Shown here in pieces: positions 26,701 to 34,068 of a DNA stretch of 64,000 nt (positions are counted from its first letter, which is position 1; the number at the start of each line of letters is the position of its first letter). Position numbers and translations under genes: made by a program. The stretch spans positions 62,001 to 126,000 of the forward strand of contig QMIT01000001.1 in assembly GCA_024434115.1 (NCBI GenBank), read 5' to 3'. Below the pieces are notes generated by a model, which did no database searches, was not told where the DNA came from, and saw nothing but the letters and a program-made list of their open reading frames with translations. Source of the stretch: Chloroflexota bacterium. GTDB taxonomy: Bacteria > Chloroflexota > Anaerolineae > Aggregatilineales > J027.

Positions 26701-26859
26701 TCCGATAGGGTCATCCACAAATTGAGCGGGGTTTCCGCCCGTATTGTCCTGTGTAATGGATAGCGATGCCTCTGACGGGCGTGCTGGCGAAGAGACGACA
26801 GCAATACCGATAAAGGCGACTGCAAAAGCAATTCCTACAAATCGCTTGAATGAAATCAA
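23785..26859 (-). CDS. Secreted beta-helix protein with FG-GAP-like and beta-sandwich modules
   Basis: About 1024 residues from TTG 26859, six nt after GGAGG, which gives a good signal peptide (FKRFVGIAFAVAFIGIAVV); a longer frame starts at 26898. Residues about 60-570 are a right-handed parallel beta-helix: many N-x-I/V-x-x-N rungs such as NVIEYNTFTYGAQG, NVIRNNTFYND and NNIIYGNLTHA, as in pectate-lyase-like polysaccharide-binding or cleaving proteins. Residues about 610-870 are the FG-GAP-like module shared with three other proteins in the window (GDWNADGLRT, GDFDGDGVDS). Residues about 905-1024 are a beta-sandwich module (SDDPLVTTVGQW to VAIDAF). No catalytic triad could be read. Likely an exported glycan-binding or glycan-lyase protein. 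Confidence 0.82.
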   Translation of the reverse strand: MISFKRFVGIAFAVAFIGIAVVSSPARPSEASLSITQDNTGGNPAQFVDDPIGTPAPAQTTGNQYYVATNGNNSWPGTVSQPWRTIQYAAGRVVAGDVVWIRGGTYVEQVTPTNSGQSGRPITYKAYPGEQPIIDGQNNSARLYNILLVNRRFITFDGIRVEEPWVSWALIENSDYITMQNMQFMNPTYPTSMQRNFWGIDIRNSNNNRITSSVLDRWGRYDEGDSEGNHIGIHGNNNMTRGIYNVIEYNTFTYGAQGCIILNASYNVIRNNTFYNDWQKGIYVGWFTNPGGEPAGTDWVAYRNLIEGNQFIRSNNSEYDHGGLGIESTAAGTIMRRNVMRNNDHFGLIVTVFGNGYALRDWQTHIYNNTIVYNGLDRFQYRGHGLTISNHGLGLELHDTVVKNNIIYGNLTHADGNVNHINIEVTGSANNPPHGRTVFAGNLIENPRATTCQNNINRNGQGGADCPIYMDGVGSGNVAFWQARYPTYFYGNREGNPGFTSYDPANGVFDLTLTAGSLAIDAGSPLTATRSGGTGNVLPVWDAYYFADSYGGMIQSDVIRVGNSVARIVSIDINNHNITLDRTLTWAANAYVNLQYFGSGPDIGAYEFSQPDTVVLFNPAIPRAALLNTLQDLPPTSAYTVFDTGSSFTTGRWVMGDWNADGLRTLGVFNAGAFYYTNNYGQSGNWTGIWIGPNGIPVSGRFSAASNNDCIGVVDSANFPPYGTAFALYFTCNLTSGPTPPLTFQWLSVLLPDSQGFSGVHQFGAGDFDGDGVDSIAVRRGPYIAFTNVPPTTVNSAFNYAQYIGAPSTNDYGSFVVGDWNSDLFDTFGLVYNNGNFYRRNDLAWNSGQYFLQRVGQPIGSSITAATWRSGGGEAGTSGVAEVVAEQPSPEATPSILTERRLVESDDPLVTTVGQWTAVDSPDASGERYLTALGEKSGQNSLTIEFSGTALEVVYLETLEPGAFTIMVDDVAVRTVIIPGGITQPLFNQRSVISYLEPGPHTLKIVAIDGTVAIDAFDLTVLVE

Positions 26860-27102
26860 AGCATACCTCCGATAAGGGCTACCTACAGCATAGAGCAATA
26901 GTGTCGTAAAGATAGAATTAATACAGTAGGTCTCTTTACATTATTCACAATTCTTTTGTGGATTACCATAGGGCTAGGGTTAGAATGTGAAATTTCTAAT
27001 TTTTGTCAAGTAATTGTTAAAAAAGACACAAGGCCATCAATGGGCCATTTTATGATATATGAGGAGTGGGCTTAAGAGGAAGGTTGTCTATGTTTTTGTA
27101 CA

Positions 27103-27127
27103 AGCTGGGGAGTTTTCTCCCCCAGCT
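27103..27127. other. Strong hairpin without U-tract
   Basis: AGCTGGGGAG, loop TTTT, CTCCCCCAGCT. It lies 46 nt beyond the rsmI stop codon. There is no T-run on either side, so it may protect the 3' end rather than stop transcription. The rest of the 26.9-27.17 kb gap shows only A/T-rich sequence that should hold the beta-helix promoter. Confidence 0.6.
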
Positions 27128-27172
27128 ATAAGGGCAATGCCAGTGAAGAGATGGAATAGCCTAGACGGGGGA

Positions 27173-28012
27173 CTATAACTCCATATCATACAGCGTACGG
27201 CGATCCCAACCGGATTCTTGAGCAACGGCTTTGACGGCGGCGCTGCGTTTTTCCCCCTGCGCCAGACGACCCGCCAAAACTGCCCGTACCCGCGCTTCAT
27301 CCCACAATTCCGGTACCCCTTCTTCAACATAACCTGCGACCAGTAAGGTGATTTCGCCGCGTGGGGGTGTCTCCAAAAAGTGCTGGATCAGTTCGGTCAG
27401 GCTGCCGCGCAAAATTTCCTCATAGAGTTTGGTCAATTCTCGCGCAACGACGGCAGGCCGATCTTCCAAAATCTCCAACATAACCGCTAAGGTTTTGGTC
27501 AGGCGGTTGGGGCTTTCATAAAAAATCATGGTGCGGCGTTCAATGGAGAGGTCTTCGATAAATTGGCGCAGTTGGGTGGTTTTGCGCGGGGGGAAGCCGA
27601 GATAGAGATAGCTGTCGGTGGGGAGGCCGGACGCAACAAGGGCAGTGGTGGCGGCGTTCGCACCGGGTAGGGGAATGACATTAATGCCCATTGAGATAGC
27701 GGCCTGCACCAATTCATAGCCGGGGTCGGAGATGCCGGGGGTGCCCGCATCCGAAATGAGCGCGACATCACCTTGCTGAAGGGTCTCGATAATATCTTTG
27801 AGGCGGATCAGTTTGTTGTGTTCGTGATAGCTGATGAGGGGGGTCTTGATGTCGTAATGATCCAGCAAAACACGGGAGGTACGGGTGTCCTCAGCGGCGA
27901 TGAGGGCGACTTCGCGCAAAATCCGCAGCGCACGCAGGGTCAAATCTTCTAGGTTGCCGATGGGAGTAGGGACGATATAGAGATTGTGCATGGGTAGGTT
28001 TTCGTAGGACAT
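27173..28012 (-). CDS. rsmI: 16S rRNA (cytidine1402-2'-O)-methyltransferase
   Basis: 279 residues from ATG 28012; ATG 27991 (MHNLYIVPTPIGN) is also plausible and no binding site decides it. LYIVPTPIGNLEDLTLRAL, AAEDTRTSRVLLDHY, LISDAGTPGISDPGYELV and GANAATTALVASGLP are the hallmark motifs of RsmI, with the SAM pocket in the last two. The enzyme methylates the ribose of C1402 in the decoding centre of the 30S subunit. It is a lone housekeeping gene between unrelated neighbours and has a C-rich repeat just upstream. Confidence 0.95.
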   Translation of the reverse strand: MSYENLPMHNLYIVPTPIGNLEDLTLRALRILREVALIAAEDTRTSRVLLDHYDIKTPLISYHEHNKLIRLKDIIETLQQGDVALISDAGTPGISDPGYELVQAAISMGINVIPLPGANAATTALVASGLPTDSYLYLGFPPRKTTQLRQFIEDLSIERRTMIFYESPNRLTKTLAVMLEILEDRPAVVARELTKLYEEILRGSLTELIQHFLETPPRGEITLLVAGYVEEGVPELWDEARVRAVLAGRLAQGEKRSAAVKAVAQESGWDRRTLYDMEL

Positions 28013-28047
28013 GGCTAGGCTAAAATGTGTGTTGGTGCGGAAAAGCC

Positions 28048-28089
28048 AACCTCGCCCCCCAACCCCCTCTCCACCTAGTAGAGAGGGGG
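28048..28089. repeat. C-rich inverted repeat, short form
   Basis: AACCTCGCCCCCCAACCCCC followed by CTCTC and, after a short loop, GAGAGGGGG (28081-28089). The left arm is nearly the same as that of the 23678-23767 element. It lies between rsmI and the KaiC-like gene. Confidence 0.7.
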
Positions 28090-28126
28090 AGACAAGAAGT
28101 TATTGGGGCGCGGAGTCGAATTTCGA

Positions 28127-28900
28127 TTATTGTGTGGAGCGAACGTTACTAATAATTCGGCGTTCTGTCAAGCCTGCAAGCAGTCCAGCTTTGCCTTGAA
28201 GGGGTGGGCCAATGTGAATCCGTGAGGCATAGGGGGCATCGTTGGCCTCGATGGTGAAGCGGTGAATTTGTTTGTCATGGTCAGAAGAGCGCATTTTGAG
28301 GACGGTAATGGCCCGCTCGATGGCGCTGTCAATCTCCAGATAACGCAGCAGCACGATGCAATCCACGATGAACGACAGACGGCCTTTTTCATCGGCGGTG
28401 AAATCTGAACGCATTTCTTCGGCCAGATAGAGGCCTGTCAATTGTTCGCGGCGGATGCCATTGATGACCCGATTATAGAGGTCGCGCAGTTCATGCGTGT
28501 TGGTGGTTATACGGGTGAAATGGGTTAGGCTGTCCAGTGCGATACGTTGAATATCGTGTTCATGGATACGGCGCGTCAAGGTGCTTTCGGGGCTGGACAG
28601 GCTGTGTAAAAAGACCTCGGGGGAGGTGAACATGATATGCAGCAAACCGGATGCTTCAAAAGATTTTAAGTCCCATCCCAATGAAGCGGCATCTCGATAG
28701 AGTGATTCAGGGAATTCCTCAAAGGCGACCAGCAGGCCGGGTTGATTTTGGCGCAGGCCCTCAATCAAAAATTGAAAGGCAAAGGTCGTCTTGCCAGTGC
28801 CGGGTGCGCCGCGCAGCAAGGTGGAGGATTCGGGAATGAAGCCACCACTGAGCATATTATCTAGGGCGGGAATACCGCTGCTGATACGGGGGATGTTCAT
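28127..28900 (-). CDS. Single-domain KaiC/RecA-like ATPase
   Basis: 257 residues. SSGIPALDNMLSGGFIPES, Walker A GAPGTGKTT (31-39), the KaiC-type LVAFEEFPESLYRDAASLGWDL and a Walker B around IQRIALDSLTHF place it among single-domain KaiC-like (RadA/GvpD-like) ATPases. It lacks the second KaiC domain and the clock phosphorylation segment. It may work as an oligomeric signalling switch in the cytoplasm. GAGGG lies before the start. It follows the two stalk-protein genes with 9-nt gaps, so the three make one operon. Confidence 0.85.
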   Translation of the reverse strand: MNIPRISSGIPALDNMLSGGFIPESSTLLRGAPGTGKTTFAFQFLIEGLRQNQPGLLVAFEEFPESLYRDAASLGWDLKSFEASGLLHIMFTSPEVFLHSLSSPESTLTRRIHEHDIQRIALDSLTHFTRITTNTHELRDLYNRVINGIRREQLTGLYLAEEMRSDFTADEKGRLSFIVDCIVLLRYLEIDSAIERAITVLKMRSSDHDKQIHRFTIEANDAPYASRIHIGPPLQGKAGLLAGLTERRIISNVRSTQ

Positions 28901-28909
28901 GATAGCCCT

Positions 28910-29704
28910 CTATTGATAGGAGCGGGTCTGGACAAATTCGACGATGGCAACATTGTCCGAACAGGTTTCACCCGTTGTCACAAAAATAAAGTCGGAAATC
29001 GGCACACCCGTTGAGTTGAGGAGTTGAACTGAAAATTGAAGGCGGCGGGGGGTCGTGCCAACCGGAAATTCAAAACCGGATAGGCCAAATTGTTGGGCGC
29101 TTCCGCTGAACAAAATCTTTTGATAGCCGTCCCCAATGACCTCAATGGCTAAATCAGTGAGGGGTTCGCCACTGATGCCTGTCACATTCCCGGCGATGCT
29201 GACCCATTGGCAACCCTGCGAGTTGAGATTGGCCTCATAACGCACATCGCGTGTAATAAATGGGAAAGCGGAGGTGATCTCCTCGGTAGGGGTGACTAAA
29301 TTGAGACCGGGTTGAGCATCGGCGGGGAGACTCGGGTCGGTAGTCGCGGCGGCCCCCGGAATGACGAGGGTTGGAGTAATGGTGGGGGAGGCCGTTGGGG
29401 TAAAGGTGCTGGTGGGCGTAAAGGTTGGGAAAGGCGTCGGTGGCAGCGGTGTGACGGTCATGGTGGGGGTACTGGATGGTGTGCTGGTGGGGCCAGCGGT
29501 GGGAAATTCGACTAATTTAGGCAGGGTCGCTTTGGGAAATGGGTTAAAGGGCGCTTCGGGGTCATTGATAATCAGTACGGTAGCACTGATGATGACGACG
29601 GAGGCTAACAAAAACAAAACGGTCATGACATCTAGGCAGTTCAACCCCCCACTTTTGTGGGCGGGGGGAGTGGGAGTATGACGGTCAAGCGCTGAGTTGC
29701 TCAT
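28910..29704 (-). CDS. Stalked membrane-anchored protein, paralog 1
   Basis: 264 residues from ATG 29704, 9 nt after the stop of its paralog. One membrane helix near residues 27-48 (VMTVLFLLASVVIISATVLII) is followed by a Thr/Pro stalk of repeated T-P-T units (about 70-125) and an outside beta-sandwich domain (about 150-264) starting after GCQWVSIAGNVTG. The stalk is the kind of wall-spanning linker seen on Chloroflexota surface proteins. The outside domain has three cysteines, two of which may pair. Function unknown; an operon with a KaiC-like ATPase hints at sensing or surface assembly. Confidence 0.75.
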   Translation of the reverse strand: MSNSALDRHTPTPPAHKSGGLNCLDVMTVLFLLASVVIISATVLIINDPEAPFNPFPKATLPKLVEFPTAGPTSTPSSTPTMTVTPLPPTPFPTFTPTSTFTPTASPTITPTLVIPGAAATTDPSLPADAQPGLNLVTPTEEITSAFPFITRDVRYEANLNSQGCQWVSIAGNVTGISGEPLTDLAIEVIGDGYQKILFSGSAQQFGLSGFEFPVGTTPRRLQFSVQLLNSTGVPISDFIFVTTGETCSDNVAIVEFVQTRSYQ

Positions 29705-29712
29705 AACACCCT

Positions 29713-30576
29713 TTATTGTGGCAGGGGCGCGACTTGGACAAAGTTCAGCAGGGTCAAGTTTTGCTGGCAATTCGCGCTAAAGGAAATAGTGATTTCGGGT
29801 GAAACGGCGGTTGCTCCATTGGCGGTAAAGACCTGCACCCGATAGCGGCCTGTGGCCTGCCCGTTGGAACTCACCTGAATTTCCCAACCCGACGGGCCGT
29901 AATTGGTATTGGTGCCGCTGACCTGTGTGAGCTTGGTGCCCGCTTCGGTGGTGACTTGGATGATATAACCGATCAGTGGGCTGGTGTCTAGCCCGCGAAT
30001 TTGGCCTGCGAAACCCTGCCATTGACAGCCGGGGTGCAGATAGGCATCGCGGAACAGTGGTGTCCCTTCCCCAACCGTTAAGGCGAAGGGCGCGGTTGTA
30101 AAGGATGGGGTCGCGGTTGGGCCAGTGGGTGATGGCGTCAGGGTAAAGGTCGCGGTAAATGATGGCGTCAGCGTCAGGGTTTCAGTTGGTGTACTGGTTG
30201 GTGTACTGGTCTCGGTTGGCTGCGGTGTCCCCGTAAAGGTCGCCGATGGGGTAAAGGTGCGTGTACGGGTGGGTGTATGGGTAGTGGTCGGCACAAAGGT
30301 GTTGCTGGGGGTGGCGCTTGGGAATGGAGTCCATGTGGCCGTATCGGCTGGTGTATTGGTCGCCACTGGTGTTTCACTAGGTGGCAGGGTCAAACTGGGG
30401 GTGAAGCTGGGAACCGATGTTTGCACAGTTGGAAGCGGGACATCGGTCGCAGGTTCAAACGGGCCAGCATCCACCGCGCCGCCGACAATCAAAAGGGAGA
30501 CCACACAGGCAATAAGGCTTAATCCCATAAAAAATAAAGTAATGAGGTTATAAAGGGTATTATCGCGTTGGGCCAT
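29713..30576 (-). CDS. Stalked membrane-anchored protein, paralog 2
   Basis: 287 residues, same plan as the 28910 gene: membrane helix near 10-33 (LITLFFMGLSLIACVVSLLIV), a longer Thr/Pro/Ser stalk (about 50-165), then an outside domain that begins GCQWQGFAGQIRG and ends with a cysteine before QQNLTLLNFVQ. The two outside domains share the pattern C-Q-W-x2-x-A-G-x-x-x-G near the start and E-F-V-Q or N-F-V-Q at the end, so they arose by duplication. Binding site AGGAGCC-like just before ATG 30576. Confidence 0.75.
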   Translation of the reverse strand: MAQRDNTLYNLITLFFMGLSLIACVVSLLIVGGAVDAGPFEPATDVPLPTVQTSVPSFTPSLTLPPSETPVATNTPADTATWTPFPSATPSNTFVPTTTHTPTRTRTFTPSATFTGTPQPTETSTPTSTPTETLTLTPSFTATFTLTPSPTGPTATPSFTTAPFALTVGEGTPLFRDAYLHPGCQWQGFAGQIRGLDTSPLIGYIIQVTTEAGTKLTQVSGTNTNYGPSGWEIQVSSNGQATGRYRVQVFTANGATAVSPEITISFSANCQQNLTLLNFVQVAPLPQ

Positions 30577-30668
30577 TTTTTGGCTCCTTATGAGCGCGTA
30601 GACGACGAATAGGTATACAGATATTTATAAGTGTGTTGAACAGTATAGCATTTATCCATTGATATTCG

Positions 30669-31613
30669 CTATTGAGCATTCATGCCGACTAAGCGGGTGA
30701 TATTTGCGGTTGATCGCTGTTCGGCAAGCCAGTCGGTAAAGGTTTGGTCTTGGAGTTCGGTGCGATGAACCGGGTCAATGGGACGCCCTTGGGCTACCTC
30801 CAAAACTTCAACAACATGATAGCCGAGACTGCTCGGAATAGGATCGGGCCAGCGCGAATTGGCAGGCATTTGGAACAAGACCTTTTCCACTTCGGGTTGC
30901 AATAGATCACCGGGCGAAATCCAACCCAGATCGCCACCTGCACTAGCCGTTGAGCCATCTTTGGAAAATTCGAGGGCAAGTTGGGCAAAATCGCCACCAT
31001 TGGCAAGCTGCTCTAAGAGAGAGCGTCCCATCTGTTCGTCTTTGACCAAAATATGGCGGGCATGAATTTGGGTGGTGGTGGTCGGCACATCGGCGGTGAC
31101 GGCTTGGCTCACGGCCTGCCAGATCAAATTTTCGCGGACTTTTTGGGCATATATTTCAGGCGGATAGCCGATGAACGCCACTTCTAGCGATGAGCCACTT
31201 TGGGCCGCTGTTTCCTCTAGGGTTTGCAGTTCGGTTTGTACCATTTCGTCGGTGATGATGATGTTATGGGCGGCGGCGTATTGCTCCACCAATTTTTGGT
31301 CAATCATGCGATCCAGAATCTCGGTTTCAAAAGCCAAGAGGTCGGCGGGCTGCTGATCGCCAAGGGCTGTCAAACCGGCTGCGACTTCCATTTCAAACTG
31401 CTCTTGGGTGATGGGGTCGTCATTGACCGAACCCGCAAGCGCAGGGCCAGTGGTAGCGGTGGGTTGCGGCGTTTGGGCGTTATTTTCAATTTGGGGGGCT
31501 GGTTTGTTGGTCTCGTCGGATTTTCCACCATTACAAGCTGCCAAAGCAAGGGTTAGGATCAGGTACATTCCGACGGAAATTATGAATTTTTGCCAACCTA
31601 AGAGACGTTTCAA
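30669..31613 (-). CDS. Parvulin-type peptidyl-prolyl isomerase lipoprotein
   Basis: 314 residues from TTG 31613, seven nt after GAGG; an earlier TTG at 31649 would add 12 residues. A hydrophobic signal ends in the lipobox LALAAC, so the protein is a lipoprotein on the outer face of the membrane. Residues about 65-175 form the SurA/PrsA N-terminal helical chaperone part and TQIHARHILVKDEQMG to SLGYHVVEVLEVA is one parvulin domain, with the FSKDGSTASAGGDLGW loop of the PrsA group. It would help exported proteins to fold. The large secreted proteins in this window are plausible clients. Confidence 0.88.
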   Translation of the reverse strand: MKRLLGWQKFIISVGMYLILTLALAACNGGKSDETNKPAPQIENNAQTPQPTATTGPALAGSVNDDPITQEQFEMEVAAGLTALGDQQPADLLAFETEILDRMIDQKLVEQYAAAHNIIITDEMVQTELQTLEETAAQSGSSLEVAFIGYPPEIYAQKVRENLIWQAVSQAVTADVPTTTTQIHARHILVKDEQMGRSLLEQLANGGDFAQLALEFSKDGSTASAGGDLGWISPGDLLQPEVEKVLFQMPANSRWPDPIPSSLGYHVVEVLEVAQGRPIDPVHRTELQDQTFTDWLAEQRSTANITRLVGMNAQ

Positions 31614-31710
31614 ATCTATTCCTCGACTTCGCTGCGTTATTCTATTCAAACGCCGCTAGTATAACGGTCATGTTGATTTCTGCAACCTGACAATTGTCTA
31701 AAAAGGGGTG

Positions 31711-31719
31711 TGTTATACT
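31711..31719 (+). promoter_or_regulatory. Possible extended -10 promoter
   Basis: TGTTATACT fits an extended -10 element. No good -35 at the usual spacing is seen. It would make a transcript start near 31726, which agrees with the GTPase start at 31736 rather than an upstream frame start. Confidence 0.35.
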
Positions 31720-31735
31720 ACAAATATTGACACGC

Positions 31736-32335
31736 ATGAATTGGAAAACAATCGGAATGGTAGATACGAGAAGCACCCTAGAAAATGATACCCATGAGGG
31801 CGACGCTGAAAATCTCATCTATAGGATTGTCGTAGTGGGGGACCCGCAGGTGGGCAAAACAAGCCTGATTCGCCGCGCCTGCCAAAATCGTTTTGAGGCT
31901 GAAGCCATTGGGACTTCTTTGCGCAAGGAAAACGTATTGGTGGGAATGGTTGCGGAAGTCCCCATTACACTGGATATTTTTGAAAGCACCGATTATCGGC
32001 GTACTCCTCCGCACGTCCTTTTTGCGGATACCTTAGCTGTCGTGATGGTGTATGATGTAACCTCACCCGTGTCCTTTTTTGGGCTATATCGCTGGAAACA
32101 GGAAGTTCAGCGTATACGCTCCAATATGCCCCTCGTCGTGGTTGGCAACAAAAATGATCTGCCTTCGATTGTGCCGATGAGCGAGGCGCAGGGGTGGGCT
32201 ACCTTTGAGGGAATTCGCTTTATGAGTGTCAGCGCGGCAACGGGGGAGGGGGTGGCGGAAATTTTTCGGCAAGCAGGCCAATTGGCCCATGAGCATCATG
32301 ATTTGCTCAACAACCAGTGGTCGCTGTCGCGTTAG
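31736..32335 (+). CDS. Rab/Ras-like small GTPase with altered G3 motif
   Basis: 199 residues from ATG 31736; ATG 31760 is an alternative. G1 is GDPQVGKTS (35-43), a threonine after IG stands at the G2 position (T60), G4 is NKND (138-141) and G5 is SAATG (166-170). The G3 motif, normally DxxG with a following Gln, is instead D-I-F-E-S (80-84), so the residues that sense and hydrolyse gamma-phosphate are missing. The body otherwise follows Rab folds (VVMVYDVTSPVSFFGLYRWKQE). It should bind GTP but may hydrolyse it poorly. The following 32415 gene is its only close neighbour. Confidence 0.85.
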   Translation: MNWKTIGMVDTRSTLENDTHEGDAENLIYRIVVVGDPQVGKTSLIRRACQNRFEAEAIGTSLRKENVLVGMVAEVPITLDIFESTDYRRTPPHVLFADTLAVVMVYDVTSPVSFFGLYRWKQEVQRIRSNMPLVVVGNKNDLPSIVPMSEAQGWATFEGIRFMSVSAATGEGVAEIFRQAGQLAHEHHDLLNNQWSLSR

Positions 32336-32414
32336 AAGTTGGTTTGGTCAGGCTCAACCGATTTTCGCACTAATCGCTTTTCTGATAGTATTAAAAATGA
32401 TCGCAAGGTAGGTT

Positions 32415-33320
32415 TTGAAGGTAAAGCGCGTGGACCCCAATACTCCGCTCGAAAACTCTGACGAACAATCTCTCATTCAACGGGCGATTAAGGCCGGACA
32501 AAGCCAGCCGCCCAATGAACCGCCGATTGAGCCGATGAGTCCTATTCAGACCAGTTCGCGGGTTTCACCTGTGCCGGGTTATAACACGTCGCCTGTACGC
32601 CCCGAAGACCCGGAACCCCAGCGCCAACCTGTTAAACCGACGATGCCGCGCCGTCCATCCCGCCCTGCGATGCCACTCAGAGCTGACCCAACGCCAACCG
32701 AGGAAATTGACCAATCGGCTTCGGTTGAAGAACAGGCTGCCCAAGCATTGGAACGGCTACGTCAAAAAATGGCGGTGGTGGCGGAGGAATTTGCACAGGG
32801 CAAAATCAATCGGGCACAATTCCATGCCATCTATCAACGCTATCAGGAACAGCGGCAGATTACCGAAATGCTGCTAAAGCGTGACCCCCAAACAGGGGCT
32901 TGGCAATCCGTGATGCGTCCCGGCCATACCGGATTTTTGCGCGATTATTATCAGGCCAAGGTTGAATCCTATGCGATTTACCATCTGGCCTTGCAAAAAC
33001 CGATCATTGTGACAGGCACGGTACAACTCCCCTTGCAACAGGTCGCGCCGCTGCTGACCAAACTGCGTGCGATTGTGAATGAACGTGGGTTTGCCAATCT
33101 CGCCCGCCGCAAGTTGCAGGATGAACGATGGGTGGTGTTTGTCCCCGGCCTCTATACGGTTTCGGTGATCGTGTTTTCACTAGAGCCTTCTCCGGCTCAG
33201 TTGCAGCGTATTGAAGATATGCAGCGCGACTTTGAACGCGCCAATTCACAGGTGTTGGAAGGAAACCACATCCGTCCGCGTGAATTGGTCTACCCGCATC
33301 GTGCCCTCTTTGAGAAATAA
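32415..33320 (+). CDS. Unrecognised protein downstream of small GTPase
   Basis: 301 residues, probably from TTG 32415 (AGGTAGG upstream) or GTG 32430. A Pro/Arg-rich disordered N-terminal part (about 30-95) leads to a helical stretch (EEQAAQALERLRQKMAVVAEEF, about 105-150) and a folded domain of about 140 residues (VTGTVQLPLQQVAPLLTKLRAI onward). No signal peptide. The layout, coiled coil plus mixed alpha/beta domain behind a Rab-like GTPase, suggests an effector or regulator of it. No family recognised. Confidence 0.65.
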   Translation: MKVKRVDPNTPLENSDEQSLIQRAIKAGQSQPPNEPPIEPMSPIQTSSRVSPVPGYNTSPVRPEDPEPQRQPVKPTMPRRPSRPAMPLRADPTPTEEIDQSASVEEQAAQALERLRQKMAVVAEEFAQGKINRAQFHAIYQRYQEQRQITEMLLKRDPQTGAWQSVMRPGHTGFLRDYYQAKVESYAIYHLALQKPIIVTGTVQLPLQQVAPLLTKLRAIVNERGFANLARRKLQDERWVVFVPGLYTVSVIVFSLEPSPAQLQRIEDMQRDFERANSQVLEGNHIRPRELVYPHRALFEK

Positions 33321-33401
33321 TTGCCTAAACATTTGTAGAAATCTACCAATGTCCGGCTATTGTCTCTAAGTATATCCCCTGATAAACTTTCAATTTATAA
33401 A

Positions 33402-33446
33402 CAAACAATAGTTTGAGAAACGAACTAAATCCTCTGCAATTAGAGG
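33402..33446. promoter_or_regulatory. Two short inverted repeats upstream of Lrp gene
   Basis: CAAAC-AATA-GTTTG (33402-33415) and CCTCT-GCAATT-AGAGG (33431-33446) lie 16-60 nt before the Lrp start. They could be operator sites for autoregulation by the Lrp-like protein. Confidence 0.4.
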
Positions 33447-33461
33447 TTGATTAAGGCTTAG

Positions 33462-33971
33462 ATGGTTATGGACAAAAAAGATCGTCAGATACTTGAAGTA
33501 TTGCAACAAGATGGGCGTATTGCCCATACACGGCTGGCAGAAATTGTGGATTTATCTGCTCCGGCGGTATTGGCACGGGTACGCAAATTAGAAGAGCAGG
33601 GCATTATTCAGGGGTATCAGGCCATTGTTGACCCTGCCAGTGTTGGCAACCCTCTCATTTGTTATGTCGGGGTGACTTTGGTACACCATCAGCGTGAACC
33701 CCTGCAACAGGTCTCGGCGCGGATACGGGAATTCCCCCAAGTATTGGAAGCCTATCACCTCACTGGCTCTACGGATTATCTACTCAAAGTCGCTGTCCCC
33801 AGCATTCAGGCCCTCGAAAATTTCTTGATGGAGGAATTGACCATTATCCCCGGTGTGGACAAGGTGCATACCAGCATGGTGCTGTCGGCGATTAAGACCA
33901 ATGGGGTTGTACCCGTCGAGGTTGGTGAAGAATCATCCAACGGCTATCATGTAGTGGGTAATGGACGCTAG
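33462..33971 (+). CDS. Lrp/AsnC family regulator
   Basis: 169 residues. The N-terminal helix-turn-helix reads DKKDRQILEVLQQDGRIAHTRLAEIVDLSAPAVLARV, and the RAM ligand domain follows (CYVGVTLVH, YHLTGSTDYLLKV, GVDKVHTSMVLS). Lrp proteins form octamers that respond to an amino acid. The gene comes directly before a methionine gamma-lyase-like enzyme, with a terminator between them, so a role as its sulfur-amino-acid sensing regulator is likely, as with mdeR and mdeA in Pseudomonas. A C-terminal tail of about 20 residues is unusual. Confidence 0.92.
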   Translation: MVMDKKDRQILEVLQQDGRIAHTRLAEIVDLSAPAVLARVRKLEEQGIIQGYQAIVDPASVGNPLICYVGVTLVHHQREPLQQVSARIREFPQVLEAYHLTGSTDYLLKVAVPSIQALENFLMEELTIIPGVDKVHTSMVLSAIKTNGVVPVEVGEESSNGYHVVGNGR

Positions 33972-34009
33972 ATTCTAGCGATTCCGCCAGCTTATTGAGC
34001 ATAGATCGA

Positions 34010-34037
34010 AGCTCCTGTCATTGGCGGGGGCTTTTTT
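34010..34037 (+). terminator. Rho-independent terminator after Lrp gene
   Basis: AGCTCC, loop TGTCATTGGCG, GGGGCT, then TTTTTT. It shows that the apparent reading frame starting at 34021 is not the gene start of the next enzyme. Confidence 0.75.
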
Positions 34038-34068
34038 ATTTGATATTTTCCAATTGGGGGATGTTTTT

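Noticed and set aside
26860..27172. Search for RNA genes in the larger gaps
   Set aside because: No tRNA cloverleaf, rRNA or riboswitch core could be read in this or the other gaps; only hairpins and A/T-rich promoter-like sequence are seen.
29900..30500. Tandem-repeat-like DNA in the stalk protein genes
   Set aside because: The repeats are codons for Thr/Pro stalk units, of irregular length and without spacers, so not a CRISPR array or satellite.
34021..34068. Upstream start of the methionine-lyase-like gene
   Set aside because: The TTG at 34021 is inside the Lrp terminator; ATG 34069 has a good binding site and the family start.
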